Part shown: positions 11,909 to 23,872 of the stretch, in pieces
How positions within the stretch are numbered: position 1 is the stretch's first letter
How the letters are laid out: each line of letters opens with the position of its first letter
Assembly: GCF_954871325.1 (NCBI RefSeq)
Contig: NC_088778.1
Span: 32,872,730-32,936,729, forward strand
Source: Gordionus sp. m RMFG-2023
Taxonomy: Eukaryota > Nematomorpha > Gordioida > Chordodea > Parachordodidae
Reading direction: 5' to 3'
Length of the DNA: 64,000 bases
The notes under the pieces: model-generated
Seen by the model: the letters and a program-made list of their open reading frames with translations, nothing else
Told to the model about the DNA's origin: nothing
Database searches by the model: none
Translations under genes and position numbers: made by a program

Positions 11909-12984
11909 TACGGTCACAACCAAGTTTAAAACCCGGGGATTAAAAAAAATAAAATAAGTTATGGCCGATAGAAATATAATTTTTAAAATTTTCAGATCGG
12001 TATTTGAAGATGGAACTTTTATTTTTTGAAAAAAAAAAATAAGATTCACATTGGGCCTTAGAATTTGACCGAGTCACGCATTTTAGATTAGATATGCAAA
12101 AAAAGGTTCTGCTTATTTGCCATTTATCAATATATGAATTAGGGGGCCGTTCGGACCGGTCTAAACTGCTCCAAACTCCGATATTAATTCAGTGTATTTT
12201 AATTTAATTACCAGAGGAGGCTCATCAACATACTAAATATTTCCTAAATTTTCTAAAAAAAAAATATTTAAAAAAATAGAAGAAATCTTATATATATATA
12301 TTCAAAGGCGCATTTACAGACAGTATACATGTAATATGATGTTCTATGTAAGTCACGAAATGTCTATAGAAGTATCTTGGGGGTAGGGGGTAATGTGAGC
12401 TTTAAAGATATTTCTTAAGGCTTTCATAAATATTGTTTTAGGTTAAAAATATATCATCCTTAAAAACCTACGTCACCCTCCCTCCACCCCCCCCTCTACT
12501 CCATCATCAAATAAACGATCATTTTATTTTTTAAATAAAGATGAATATTCCCTGGCTAAATTCCGGGAATGCCTATAAAACTTCCAAAAAATATTTATAA
12601 TAACTGTAGAAATATGTTAAATGTTTATGCTCTAGGGAGGTCAAAGTTCAAAACTCAAGACAAAAAAAAAAGATGAAAAGTTATGTTGTAACTGTCGATT
12701 TGTAAATTGACATATAATGGACGTTTTTCAATATATTTTTTTTTTCGAGAAGAAATGATTATGGTTTTTGAATCACGTGATTCTTTTGTTTACGAAAAAG
12801 CTTATCAAAATGTTAGTGAAATTTTATATGGCGGAATCTTGAGACTCTTTAGTAAATGATTGGCGTTTGTTTTTGATTATAAAGAAAATATACAATTTTT
12901 TAAAATTACGATGATTATTTACTTTATCTGAAGTGCTCTTTGACAAAAGAATCCCGCACAAATTGAAGGGAAAAAATTTACAGT

Positions 12985-13425
12985 TCCTTAGTACAACCAA
13001 CTATTCTATATAGTTCGGAAACATGACCAACCAAAGAATCAGACGAGAGAAGTCTACAAACTATGGAGATGAGAATGCTGAGGATGATTGCTGCTGGGGT
13101 AACAAGAAAAGATAAGGTGCGAAGTACAAGAATACTAGAAAGTTTAAAGGTAGTGCCCATTAAGACTAAGATAATGATGAACAGGCTTAGGTGGTGTGGG
13201 CATACAATGAGAGGGCCTATGAACTACATAGGAAATAAAGTTGAGAGTTCGGAAGTGATGGGTAAACGTAAAAGAGGAAGGCCAAAACTTCAATGGGGCC
13301 ATAAAGTTAGAGCCATTACGAAGAAGTATAAAATAGATAAACGAGATAGGCATGAATAACATAAAGAGGAGAGAGATGTTGAAGGAGCTTACCACCAGAA
13401 AAGGTGAAAGCTAAAGGGGGAAAAA
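12985..13425 (+). mobile_element. LINE 3' fragment: reverse-transcriptase C-terminal end
   Basis: The plus-strand reading resembles the C-terminal end of many animal non-LTR retrotransposon polymerases. A Y-x-SET piece is followed by an LQTMEMRMLRMIAAGVTRKD block, then NRLRWCGHTMR and KRKRGRPKLQW. These three blocks have the order and spacing seen in RTE- or jockey-type elements annotated across invertebrates. One in-frame stop stands where a Trp is expected just after SSET (about 13024), so the piece is dead. The reading ends near 13357 and an A-rich tail follows (about 13415-13432), as expected for a LINE 3' end. No upstream polymerase or endonuclease was found, so it is a 5'-truncated insertion. 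Confidence 0.75.
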
Positions 13426-13429
13426 AAAT

Positions 13430-14112
13430 AAAAATTGAATGTTTCGATTATACTCATCATACATAAAGGTTTCACTTATTTTAAGGCTGGCCTGTTCCAT
13501 TGGACAGATATTGTTATAAAAAAATATAAACCATTTATAAGCTTTTCATTTTGAGTTTGGTTTAACGTAATATGCTTTTTATAAATTTGCAAATTAAGAA
13601 CCTTCTACTATAGCATCCAGGAATCTGACTTTGAATACTGGATTGCGGCGAAACTTTTTCCCAATATTTATGATTAATTATTATATAATATATATATATA
13701 TATATATATTATTTACAAAATTGAAGTTTATAATATAATTAAAAATTTTGACCCGACATTTTTCTAAACATTTTAAATTTTTTTAAACACAAATAATTTG
13801 ATTTTCCTAACATAAACAACCCTTATTCATCATATAATATTACTCTTAATTTGTTGGAGATTAAGATAGAAATGGGGAAAATGGCGGTCATTGAAAACAA
13901 AAATTACCCGTTGATAAAAACATGTATCAAATAGATGATTAGACTAAAATAAAACAATCAATCACTCAACCTATTCAAAATTCTTCTCCGGGTTAACTAA
14001 AATCAATATATTTTATTTTCACGTTGTCAGTATTATCATCTAACTTTGGCACAAAGCATTTGTCAATTTAAGGTTACCATCCTTAGGTCTTATGACGTAT
14101 GTAGAACACTCT
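13430..14112. other. Non-coding AT-rich stretch
   Basis: It contains a short TA dinucleotide run (about 13686-13710). Nothing else can be recognised. Confidence 0.4.
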
Positions 14113-14121
14113 GATTAGATA

Positions 14122-14416
14122 AATGACATATAATAATACCTAGATTGACGATACATTCATAATAATGCGCTTGAAAATGTCGTTGAATGCAAATCAGCTG
14201 GACCCGCCATTTTGATAACCCCATATAGTAATTCCCATGTTAAAAACTATTATCTTGATGATCATTATCTAAATAAAGTTTGCGTCAGACAAAGGAATAA
14301 ATTGGCCTCTCGTTTCAAATTTTTAATAATGATATGGGTAACCAAAATGGCGTCCCCAGCTGTTTACATTGATGTACACTTTTAATGTCCTGTCTAAGTA
14401 TTATTATATGTCATTG
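14122..14416. mobile_element. Mutator-like MITE, family B copy 3, with 9-bp duplication
   Basis: The ends are AATGACATATAATAATACC and its inverted complement ending ATATGTCATTG. The nine bases GATTAGATA flank it on both sides exactly (14113-14121 and 14417-14425). Nine-base duplications are typical of Mutator-like elements. The inside has no ORF. Confidence 0.75.
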
Positions 14417-14429
14417 GATTAGATATCAA

Positions 14430-16285
14430 TCAATATAATCCTAAAAATTTTGATAGAGGCAAACATATCTTAAATTCTGATATAGGTACGTCTTTTCAAT
14501 TAAATAAAATGTCAGATGCGACATTATAATAAAAGTATATCAATATTTAGTAATTTGTGGGCACAACGCATATTTATTTTTATTGTCGAATAATTTGACG
14601 GTAATGGGAAGAAAAAAATAACCCCGGAAATAAAAAAATAAATCACCGGAAGTAAAATTTTAAAAAATTTAAATTTTAACGCTTATAAATAACACTTTTA
14701 GAAATTCTCACATATAACATAGGATTTCTTTTACTAGATCTTCTTCGAATCCAAGATCAAAGAGTAATGGGAAATTATTAGAGATGCTTATCATATTAAT
14801 ATATGGGGGTTGTGAAGCAAGGTAAATGTTGTTTTGATGTTTTACTTTTTTTTTACAAATTTGAATGTATATTGCTTTTAAGGTTGCTCATATATTTTAT
14901 TATATAGCCTAGCAATAAATTATATTGATAGATAAATTTATAAGCGAATGTCCATGGAAATATATTAATATTGGATAAATAATTAAAAATTATATCAATG
15001 GTAGTATCAAAGGAGGTCGCAAGAAGCAATTCTCAATTCCAAACACGTCGAATTGAGCCTGGATTTCCTCCAGAAACTTGGAACGTGAATGAGAGCACTC
15101 TATCTTTTTTTCCGGGGGTTTTTTCCGGTTCTGTTTAAATTGGGTTCGAAGATGAAGATTCAATTTCGGTTCACGAAATATAAGATATTGATTTGGTTTT
15201 AGACAGTATACATATATATATATATTTTTAAGAAGATCAAAAAAAAAAGTAATTTAAAAAAAAAATAAGTAGACTTTTAAAACCATCCAAATAAAATTTA
15301 TTGGGGGAATAAAATAATCGTCTAAAAGTCTTTCACCCTCCCTTCCGAAAGTCCTGGGTTAAAAGATATTAAAGAAGGCACTACTTTTAAAAATAAATTT
15401 CCTAATAATAATCTAACCTTCTGCTTTAGCATGAGGAGAGATAATGTCGTCAGCACTTAGGTGATAAGATGTTCCACCTTTAACATTGTTTTATTGTTTT
15501 ATTTTATGATAAATCAATAGGAGATTAGAAAATATATATATCTTTATTTTTAGTTTCTTACGTAATTAACATGTAATAAGAATATAATTAACAAAACTTC
15601 TAAGGTTTTTTAAAAAAAAAATGTCAATCATATCTAGGCCTGCAGGGAAGAGTTAACGCGCGGGTTGAAAATATCTTTAAAAACAATTTGATGGGCGGGA
15701 GGGTAAATTTAAAAGAATTTTTTGAACGGAATGAACTTAACGGGCTAATTTTTTAAGATTCTATATCGTATATGGGTAACCCCTCATTCACAGTTAGCGC
15801 AGATTGACGGGCCCGAGACTGCAAAATCACAGCTATTTTTTTTTATAATTTCGCCGCTAATTTACGCTAACTATGAGTGATATAAAAGTTTAAATATAGC
15901 CTAAAAAACCGCTCTTGAAAAGGGTAAAAAAAAATAAAATAAGCTTCAATAATTAAATCAGAATTATCTTGTTTGCCTCAATGATATATAGTGTATAATA
16001 CTAATTGGGCAATTCTAAATGTACATACATAGGAATCAGCTATAGGAACAATTTTATTGTTCAAACTTTGGTCTAATTGGTTCTAATAAAAAAATATATA
16101 TATGGCAAACATATTTCTAAGGTGTATGTGACACAAATATTTTTAGTACTATCGATTACCTCTCACGTGCTTATGATTTTGGATTACTTTTTCATGTGAT
16201 ATAAATTTGCTGATGAATAAAAATTGCAGAAAAATAATCTCGGACATACATATAACAAATAAAGGGTTTAATAAACTATATGATT
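14430..16285. other. Non-coding stretch
   Basis: No coding signal is evident. A GC-rich patch at 15640-15760 (CCTGCAGG...GGGCGGGAGGG) shares words with family E. The rest is AT-rich. Confidence 0.4.
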
Positions 16286-16289
16286 ATAA

Positions 16290-17780
16290 GATAAGAAGGA
16301 AGAATTAACCTTAGAATATAGCTACTTAAAATTAAAATATTTTTACAAACAAAAGGGTGTCAAAATTAGGCTATTTCGAGATATCTTATTTTCGACGGTC
16401 AGTCTCCTGATATCAGGTTGGATAAAGATTCTGAGGTTGACAAGGCTACTATCGAAGAAACTATGAATGGTTCCTTTCTGACCTATCCATGACCATTTGC
16501 CTTGATTGTTCTGTCATATTTTTTTAAATTTTAAATCATGATTATCTTCCCTCTTATCTAACTATCTAATATCTATACCCATAGCTAGATGAGGTTTTAA
16601 GTGATATAAATGTCTTTTCTAATTTCATCATTTTCTTTAATTAAATATGACATATGACTGATCTATTACATGACTTTTTCTGGAATTCAACAGGTTTTGA
16701 AAATTCTTGCAATAATAAAACCTGTTTTATTTTCCACATAACCTCCAAACATCTTCTCTTCAATGTTTTGTGGTTTTTATTTATTTAACGGCCCTTGCAA
16801 TACGAATCTCAATGGGCAGAATTTCTCTGAGCAGATAAAAAATTTAGCTATTTCTTTCTTCGAGTTAGGCGTCTTTCTAAGGAAACTTTTCTGAGTTTGT
16901 GTGTCACATCTCTCGTTTTCCTCATTGATTTCACATGATATGGCGAGTTTAAAATATATTTTAGGATAAGCCATTATATCTTTAAATTGCCTTGAAATGA
17001 GGGTGGGGGTGTCAATTATCAGTCACGATTGAACTTGGGGTTCTGATTCCTTCGAATAGATTGTTTAAGCACTATGTAGTTCCTGAACCGTTTGTTGAAC
17101 TGACTAACTTAATCTCTGATCATTTTCCTCAACTATGATTTTCATTGAGGTCATACAAAATCAATGTGAGGTCTTTTCCACGGCTCCCACCCACATAGCT
17201 GGATTAATCGTTTTAGCTTATTTTCATAACTATGACACATATTAAGCGTGTCCGAAAATTCCTAATATAATTATTCATTGTTGCCCACCATACACATTCT
17301 AAGAATTGTATTATCATTACTTAGATTCTTGGATATACATAGAGGAGAATGTGTAATACTGATGCTTGTAACGCCTTAAGAATAATCTATCGTAATCCTC
17401 GTAAAAGACATCCTTCTTCCTTCATCATTTCAACACACCTTTTTAAATTAAAATAAGATTATATAGCGTGTTGACTGTACATCATGACGTACACGAAGAA
17501 TTGCGGCATAAGAGCGTATTCCAAAAAGTCATCTCTCGTGCTGGAGGTTTGTGAATTGTGAATATAAGCCATGGTATAGAAAATATTAGAGACGCCAAAC
17601 AAAAGCATACCTTTAGTATAGTAAGATATCAATATCTCGATCTTATTAAGTTCATTTACATTGAGGACCTTGTGCTCGCTACTAATGAACACGTGGTACA
17701 CTTTGAAATGGTCAGCTCGGGTGTTAGGTACTGCTGGATCTTTCCAGCATTGTTTATACTAATCGGGTTGTTTTGGGGGT
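16290..17780 (-). pseudogene. Degraded gene, possibly a Smoothened/Frizzled-like receptor (copy 1)
   Basis: On the minus strand, coding-like pieces lie in order. At 17780-17459 a 95-codon reading has hydrophobic segments and the series LNKIEIL, GMLLFGVSNIFY and STRDDFLEYALMPQ. I line this up, weakly, with Smoothened around TM6 and the third extracellular loop. At 16974-16777 a charged reading includes SKKEIAKFF, compared with the K-x-IAKAF found after TM7 in Smoothened. Farther down (about 16760-16400) is sequence nearly the same as the second copy at 21380-22146. There it includes a WIVDPATQKELDKR motif, like the WLVEAEISPELQKR of the Smoothened tail, and an FIV-SIVA-TSESL piece shared by both copies. 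The seven-TM assignment is inference from short matches. It could be another receptor or an unrelated gene. No full frame survives. Confidence 0.35.
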
Positions 17781-18965
17781 AAGTAGAATTTGAATATTTG
17801 TGATAAGTATGATCTCACGTCTGATTCGAACTCTTCTACGTTTTAAAATTGAAAATAATTTCTTATTGCCAATTTTTGGGAAAATGAAATATTTGGTCTT
17901 TTGTGATGTCTTGACCGGGGAAGATTGATTGTGTGTATTTTTAATTTCTCAAGATTTTTTATAGACATTTTATAAAGAAGGACAACTTTTGTCTCGTATT
18001 TCTGAATAATATGAGGACGCAAGGTATTAAATTCGTGAATATGGTATCAAATTGAATCTAATATCATAGAGAATGCCCTCATTTGCTCGTTAAATACTTA
18101 TTTATTGCATAATTGTAAATACAAATAAACAATTTATTTGAGATTTTATAATATTTTCAAATTTTCCAATTAAAGTGAAGTGTTAATATATTTTAAACAA
18201 CTTAATTTATTTAAGCCATTTTTAAAAAAATTTTTAAATTTTTGATTACTCGTTTTCAGCCGGGAAATTTTGTAAATTGATTATCGTTCTTATCACTATA
18301 GTTTTGCGATATTTCTAAATAATGTAGAATATTTTAAAAAAAATAACTATTTTAAAGGGAGAGGGGTGGCTTGGAAGGGGTTAAGATGAGCCCCTCCTTT
18401 TATTCAGCTAATATTTTTTTATCCGTAATACATAAACACAAATATTAATTAAATACAGTTTTAAAAAAAAAATACCATATCATAATATAGATTTTAATTC
18501 ATAACTCAAATGGAGTTAGCGTATACGTCAATTGAAAAGCTAACTAATACTATTGTAAAAATAAGTTATCTTAACCCTATTGTCGTCATCGATTTCAATC
18601 AATAACTCAGCAGGGGGAAAAGCTGTGATATTACTAAATTTATTAATTACCATTTTTTTTATTAATAAACAAAAGCGATAAATCTAATTGACATTATACG
18701 CCTAAAATAGCGGGACATAATTTTGAAATTAATTAAAGATATCTTTAAAACTAATGCAGTTTTACGTATCTGATTTAATTGATAACTCAGTTGGGGGGGG
18801 GGGGTTATTACAAATTAATATTAATTGAAAAGGTGACTATCAATAAATATAAAAATAAATTAGTTTAACGATTTCATAAATTGGGGAAAAATACAAAAAT
18901 ACAGATATAAATACTTTTATTAATTTTTTTTTAAAAAAATACTTTATAAATCAAACAATTTAAAT

Positions 18966-20096
18966 ATGTTGAATCAAGTAAATGCAAAGAACCTAACCGT
19001 AACATACGCTAAAATGGCGGAATATTCCAATTTTTTAAAGAACGATAAATTCGCGCATATTTTCAAGGACGTGATTACGCTCAACCTAGCATTGGGATGG
19101 TTAGGTAACTTCATATACTTTGTAATCAGTTTTCGATTGAGGAGAAAAAGTCATCATTACATTTACTTGTATTACATCTTGTATTTTGACATGGTGTCAT
19201 GCGTCAATTATATTTTTTGGCCCGTTTTGGAGTTCAAAAATGTAGGATTGACTGGCAAATATGGAATCGCATTTTATGTGTCACACATTATATTGGCTCT
19301 TGACGAGATTTGTTCTTTCAATGTCAATTACATGACAGTCGTTCAAGTGATCGATCGTAGTATGATAATATGCATGCCATTCCTGTATAACACATATTTT
19401 ACTTTTAAACGTATTATGATTATCACGACATCTTTCACCCTTTGCAACATTTTAATAGCCATACCATACGCGGTCAGTTCCAAAATAATATTGGCCTGTC
19501 TGGATTACATAAATTTTGATGGTCAAATAGGTTCAACCAATCAAAATGACTCTTATTACAGTATGACAGAGTGCAAGGATATAGTTTATTATCGCTGGCC
19601 AATAATAAAGAATTGGAGATACAAGTACGATATGTGTGTGCTATTTTTTATGTATTTATTGCCAGTAGTTATCGTCGTTGCAGCCAACGTGATCATCATA
19701 GTGGTTATGTATAAGCAAAATATGAAGATCCGACCTAAGCCTATTAGTCTTACGAATCCAACTAAGGAGATAAAGAGAGAAACAGTGAAAACAAAAGGAA
19801 ATTTGGATATATCTCTAATGATGATGAACGCAAATGCTAACCGTTCTAAAATCTCCTTTAGATTTTACAAGCTAGTATTGGCTCAATGCATGGTCATAAT
19901 GTATTTTAATCTACCCTATATTATCTATATCTTCTTTGTCGGGTCCATAACATATATAAAAAATGTATCTTGGAACTCAAGGCGTGTTTTATTTATAGTG
20001 GCAGCCCTAAAATTAAGCTATCCTTTGTTAGGTGTTTATGTCCATCTCTTCTTCGATCCCGATATAACTAAGATCTTTAAAAAAAAATTTGGATAA
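18966..20096 (+). CDS. Intronless rhodopsin-class (class A) GPCR, divergent
   Basis: A single 376-codon exon encodes a seven-transmembrane receptor expected at the plasma membrane and coupling to G proteins. Approximate segments are TM1 36-58 with G47-N48 (the family GN pair), TM2 64-88, TM3 102-133, TM4 149-171 with P167, TM5 222-249 with P233, TM6 300-324 with P317, and TM7 340-363 with P353. N9 lies in an NLT glycosylation sequon. The switch motifs are unusual. DRY reads D130-R131-S132, the TM6 CWxP motif reads FNLP with no tryptophan, and NPxxY reads YPLLG. The usual cysteine at the top of TM3 is also missing. A basic tail ends the protein. The ligand cannot be predicted; peptide-type orphan is a reasonable guess. 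AATAAA at 20108 and 20202 could end the transcript. It lies between two copies of a degraded gene. Confidence 0.85.
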   Translation: MLNQVNAKNLTVTYAKMAEYSNFLKNDKFAHIFKDVITLNLALGWLGNFIYFVISFRLRRKSHHYIYLYYILYFDMVSCVNYIFWPVLEFKNVGLTGKYGIAFYVSHIILALDEICSFNVNYMTVVQVIDRSMIICMPFLYNTYFTFKRIMIITTSFTLCNILIAIPYAVSSKIILACLDYINFDGQIGSTNQNDSYYSMTECKDIVYYRWPIIKNWRYKYDMCVLFFMYLLPVVIVVAANVIIIVVMYKQNMKIRPKPISLTNPTKEIKRETVKTKGNLDISLMMMNANANRSKISFRFYKLVLAQCMVIMYFNLPYIIYIFFVGSITYIKNVSWNSRRVLFIVAALKLSYPLLGVYVHLFFDPDITKIFKKKFG

Positions 20097-20201
20097 ATGC
20101 AGGAAGAAATAAAAGGGTTACAGGAAAAAGGGTATCCATTTCTTTACCTTTTTCTTTAAATTTGAAATACTTAATTAAGTTTTAAAAATTTTCATCGATG
20201 A

Positions 20202-20207
20202 AATAAA
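20202..20207 (+). promoter_or_regulatory. Candidate polyadenylation signal of the GPCR gene
   Basis: AATAAA lies 106 bases after the GPCR stop codon. A second AATAAA at 20108-20113 is only 12 bases after the stop and is less likely to be used. In AT-rich DNA such hexamers are common, so the call is tentative. Confidence 0.35.
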
Positions 20208-20209
20208 AA

Positions 20210-21375
20210 ATATTTATAAACTTTTTTAATATTAATGTTTTTTTCTATTTATTGTAATTGAATAATATTTCCAATATATCGCATTCATGGAGTGTTTGGA
20301 GGCATACGGCGTTATACTTTAGGGCGATCACATCAATTATTACTACTTTTCTTCACTCGTATCTATAAAATTGTTATACCTAATTACTAACTTCATTAAA
20401 ATTGTTCATAAAATTCTTCAAAGCCTGTTTGATTAGCACATTATATATTAATTGTTTTTTTTTACTTCGATCTCCTCCTTATCCTTAAAATTATTTTTAT
20501 TAGACATTCAATATTAATAATATCATAGAGTCATGTTATAATTTTGTTGTTATATTATTTTCAAATAAATATTTAATTAACTATTTTCGAATAATATTTA
20601 AATGTTTATTTGGTTAATTGAATGATTGATTTCGATTAAACATGAGATATACGAGTTTAATGTGATATTATTATTTAGAGTTTTTTTTGTTTGTATTTTG
20701 TTATAGGAAAATAATTTTTATTTTGGGAATTCGTAAAAAAAAATATCATCGTTACGATTCAGACTTTGCTAATTCAATTCCAATGAATCTAACCAAATCT
20801 CAATACTACCACACCTAAAGCTAATGCCTACAAATTTATTAGAAATTTAATCTTTTAAATATCTCATAATTACTAATGGGTTCAAATATAAATATCGAAA
20901 TCCATTTTAAGTTCTAACAAATTAAGTATTTTGGTATCTTATAAGAAAATGTATTTTTATATTCAACATTTTTAATTATAAATTAGGACATTATGACTTG
21001 CTAATCTATTTGTGTTATTTTAAGTTATGATATCTAGCTTGATTAAACTTGGAATTTTATGATTATCTTTCTACATTGTATATGTCGTATTAGTAATATA
21101 AAATCCAGAGATACGAAATCTCAAGATATTAAAACATTTAAGGTAATCATTAAAAATTAAAAAGTGATTAAATAAATGTTAGGTGGAGGGAGTTGATAGT
21201 TATGAAGAATCCTTTGTAATTTGAATAAAATATGGGGGGGTAAGTGAAAAGTGCAACATTATTTCTTAAAAAAAATATATTATAATAGTATATTACAAAA
21301 AAAGTAATTACAAACAAAAAAAAAGGATCATAAACTATATAATAATAATAATATAAAACGGATGCTTAAATAATT
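20210..21375. other. Non-coding AT-rich stretch
   Basis: No exon, RNA gene or repeat family member was recognised between the GPCR and the second degraded copy. Confidence 0.4.
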
Positions 21376-21379
21376 TTTA

Positions 21380-22146
21380 TAGGATGAGAAAGAAGAATTA
21401 ACTTTACAAATATAGCAATTTAAAATTAAATTATCTTTACAAACAAAAGGGTGTCAAAATTAGACTTAAAGTACCTTTTCCCGCTTTCTTATTTATATCG
21501 GATATCTTTTTTTTTCTATAGTCAGTCTCCTAACTTGTTGTCAGGTAAGTATAAAGATTCTGAGGTTGGGAAAGCTACTATCGAAGGAACTATGAATGTT
21601 TCCTAGTTGTTGTCTTTTTTGCTTTGTTTGTTCTGTTTTTTTCTCAATGAATTTCTTGATTATCGTCTCTCTTATCTAACTCCTTTTGAGTTGCTGGATC
21701 CACAATCCAGGAGAAATATCTATGTCCATAGCTACTCGAGGTTTTAAGTGATCCGAATGTATTCTCCAAATGACATAAGACTGAACTATTTATATAAATT
21801 TCGCTGGAATTCAATAGGTTATAAAATTTCTTGCATATTAAAACCTGTTTTACTTTCCACATAACTTCCAAACAACTCCTCTTCGATGTTTTGTGGTTTC
21901 CGTCTATTAACGGACCTTGCTATACAAATTTTAATTAGAAAGATTTTCTTTGAGCAGTTAAAAATTTAGCTATTTCTTTTTTTCAAGTTAGGTGTCTCTT
22001 TCTAAGAAAACTTTTTAAAGTTTGTGTGTCACACCTCTCCCGTTGATATCACGTGATATGGAGAGTTTAAACTATATTTTAGAATAAGCCATATTTCTTT
22101 AAATTCACTGAAAATGGGGGTCCATTATCAGTCACCATTGAATTTG
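21380..22146 (-). pseudogene. Degraded gene tail, copy 2 of the 16.3-kb block
   Basis: About 750 bp match 16290-17036 in the same orientation and order. Shared plus-strand words include ACAAACAAAAGGGTGTCAAAATTAG at the left and TCAGTCAC(C/G)ATTGAA at the right. Read on the minus strand, 21871-21644 gives 75 codons with WIVDPATQKELDKR near the end. The part matching copy 1's SKKEIAKFF segment is broken by several stops here. The reading FIV(P/S)SIVA(F/L)(P/S)TSESL survives in both copies. This suggests the blocks were once coding and duplicated as a gene. The duplication does not extend to the hydrophobic part seen at 17459-17780. Confidence 0.4.
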
Positions 22147-22149
22147 GTT

Positions 22150-23200
22150 TTTTGTTAAAAAATAATGACTAACTATTTTTCGTATATTTTCTATAAAATT
22201 ATTATTTTTCTGAAACGTAACCCGACCTTAAAACCTTACAATTTAAATCTATGGGTGGGAGGTGTGACCTACCGATACCTTCAATATTGAAGCATGATTA
22301 AAATTTTATTGCATAGATAAACGTTAAATTAGAAATATCGAATAAGGGTTAAAATAAATTTAATGTCACAACGCGAAAATCAAATACATTAAATTCTTCA
22401 TTACATTTTTTTTTTAGTTCATAGATAAAAATTATCAAATAGATGATAAAAAACATATAGTGTAGATTGCCTCAGCTACTAGAAAGGGACCGTTGTTTAA
22501 TAAAAGGAAAAATAGGAGATTTTTTATTAGCGTTTTATAATAGCAGTGGATTCATCATCCAATACGTGGAAGTGCTCAATGGGATAACTAAACCAAGGTG
22601 CGGATATGGATATTATTTGACTCAACACCTGTGTCACAGATGGGAAAAAAAAGGATCAACATTTACCAGCGAACAAAGAGAGGATACTCAAAGGTGATGA
22701 AAGGACAATAATTAGACCGGTGGTTAAAGTGTTATGTTTGGTTTTCGATTAATGGGGGGCATGTCACATATATTTATTTTTTAGGGGGAAAGTCAATTTT
22801 TCGCATTCATTTTCATATTTTTTTTGTCAATTTTTTTATAAGTCATCATTATCATGATAAATATATTTTATTTTTATGTTAGGGAGAAAATTATTTAAAA
22901 AATTTATATATATTTATTTTTCAAAATGTGCGAGATATAAAGAGGCATAAAATGGTAAAATCAATTATTATATTATTATTTTTTTGTTTAAAATTGTTTA
23001 TTTTTTTTAAATTTTTTTTTCCATTCGTGGATTTTATTTATTTTTATTTTATTTTTTAATTAATATGTTATTCTATTTTGGAGGTATTGTGCCCTTTCAA
23101 TTTAATTGGTTATATTAAAAATATTGAATTGTCGGATTATCCAATCAAGTAAAAGGAAGTAGGAAACAAAGTGTAGCATATATTTAATTCCATATATATA
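22150..23200. other. Non-coding stretch
   Basis: A 76-codon plus-strand reading at 22467-22697 begins PQLLERDR, faintly like the start of Tc1-type transposases, but no more of such a gene is visible. The rest is AT-rich with poly-T runs. Confidence 0.35.
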
Positions 23201-23206
23201 GAGAGT

Positions 23207-23384
23207 TGTTTAGAAGGCCTGTTTAGGGTGGGTTTTTAAAAACGATCCGATTAGTTATAACCAACATAAGATTGTGCAGGCCTTGGAGATTTTACTCATA
23301 GCTGGTCAGAAAAGTTTGGACATTTATTTGCTAAATCTTGTAGCTTGCATAATATTATTTTGGCTACCATCTTGAACGGGCCTT
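23207..23384. repeat. Family A-like MITE fragment
   Basis: GAGTTGTTTAGAAGGCC starts a worn family A copy with ACTCATAGCTGGTCAGAAAAG and CATAATATTATTTTGGCTA. Its right arm is replaced by the SINE-like unit that starts at 23385. Confidence 0.4.
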
Positions 23385-23542
23385 CCGGGGTGTCATCTCT
23401 AAGCTCCGAAATTCATCTTACCCATATGTCTCTACACATCAGTCATCGCATAAAAACTTTATGCTTCTTACCAGGATTGAACCTGCGTCCTTCTTCGTCC
23501 TTCTGTTTCTAAGCATACATCTAACCCATTAGGCCACCCCGG
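23385..23542 (-). repeat. tRNA-derived SINE-like unit
   Basis: Read on the minus strand the unit starts CCGGGGTGGCCTAATGGG, which matches a tRNA A box (TGGCCTAATGG). It has a B box, GGTTCAATCC, at 23474-23483. The 3' acceptor half of a tRNA is absent and an unrelated body of about 80 bp follows. The unit is bounded by CCGGGGTG and CACCCCGG in inverted orientation. It is therefore more likely a SINE or tRNA-type pseudogene than a working tRNA. Confidence 0.5.
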
Positions 23543-23872
23543 CGAATAACTACACTAGATATATATATATATATACATATAATTTATAAATACCTAGGAG
23601 AGAAGTATTCTAATTTGTTAATATGAACAGATTAAAAAAAATTTATCAAGTCACTAACATAAATAAATTATTTGATTTCTTTTACTTTACTTACAAAGAT
23701 TAAAACTTAAAAGTCTATCGAAAAATTTGTAACTCAAGTTATTTCTAATAAATACAGTAACGTGCCTATCACTTTAGTCGACATTTCTATACAATCAGTG
23801 TCTTAGGATCAAAATATCGTGGTTACTTCAAAACACTCGGCCAAAAAAAATGCATTTAATTACAGGTTTTGC

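Noticed and set aside
22467-22697. Plus-strand ORF starting PQLLERDR, possible Tc1 transposase start
   Set aside because: No helix-turn-helix continuation, catalytic DDE part or terminal repeats are visible.
23385-23542. Functional tRNA gene
   Set aside because: A and B boxes are good but the 3' acceptor half and anticodon arm do not form; a SINE fits better.
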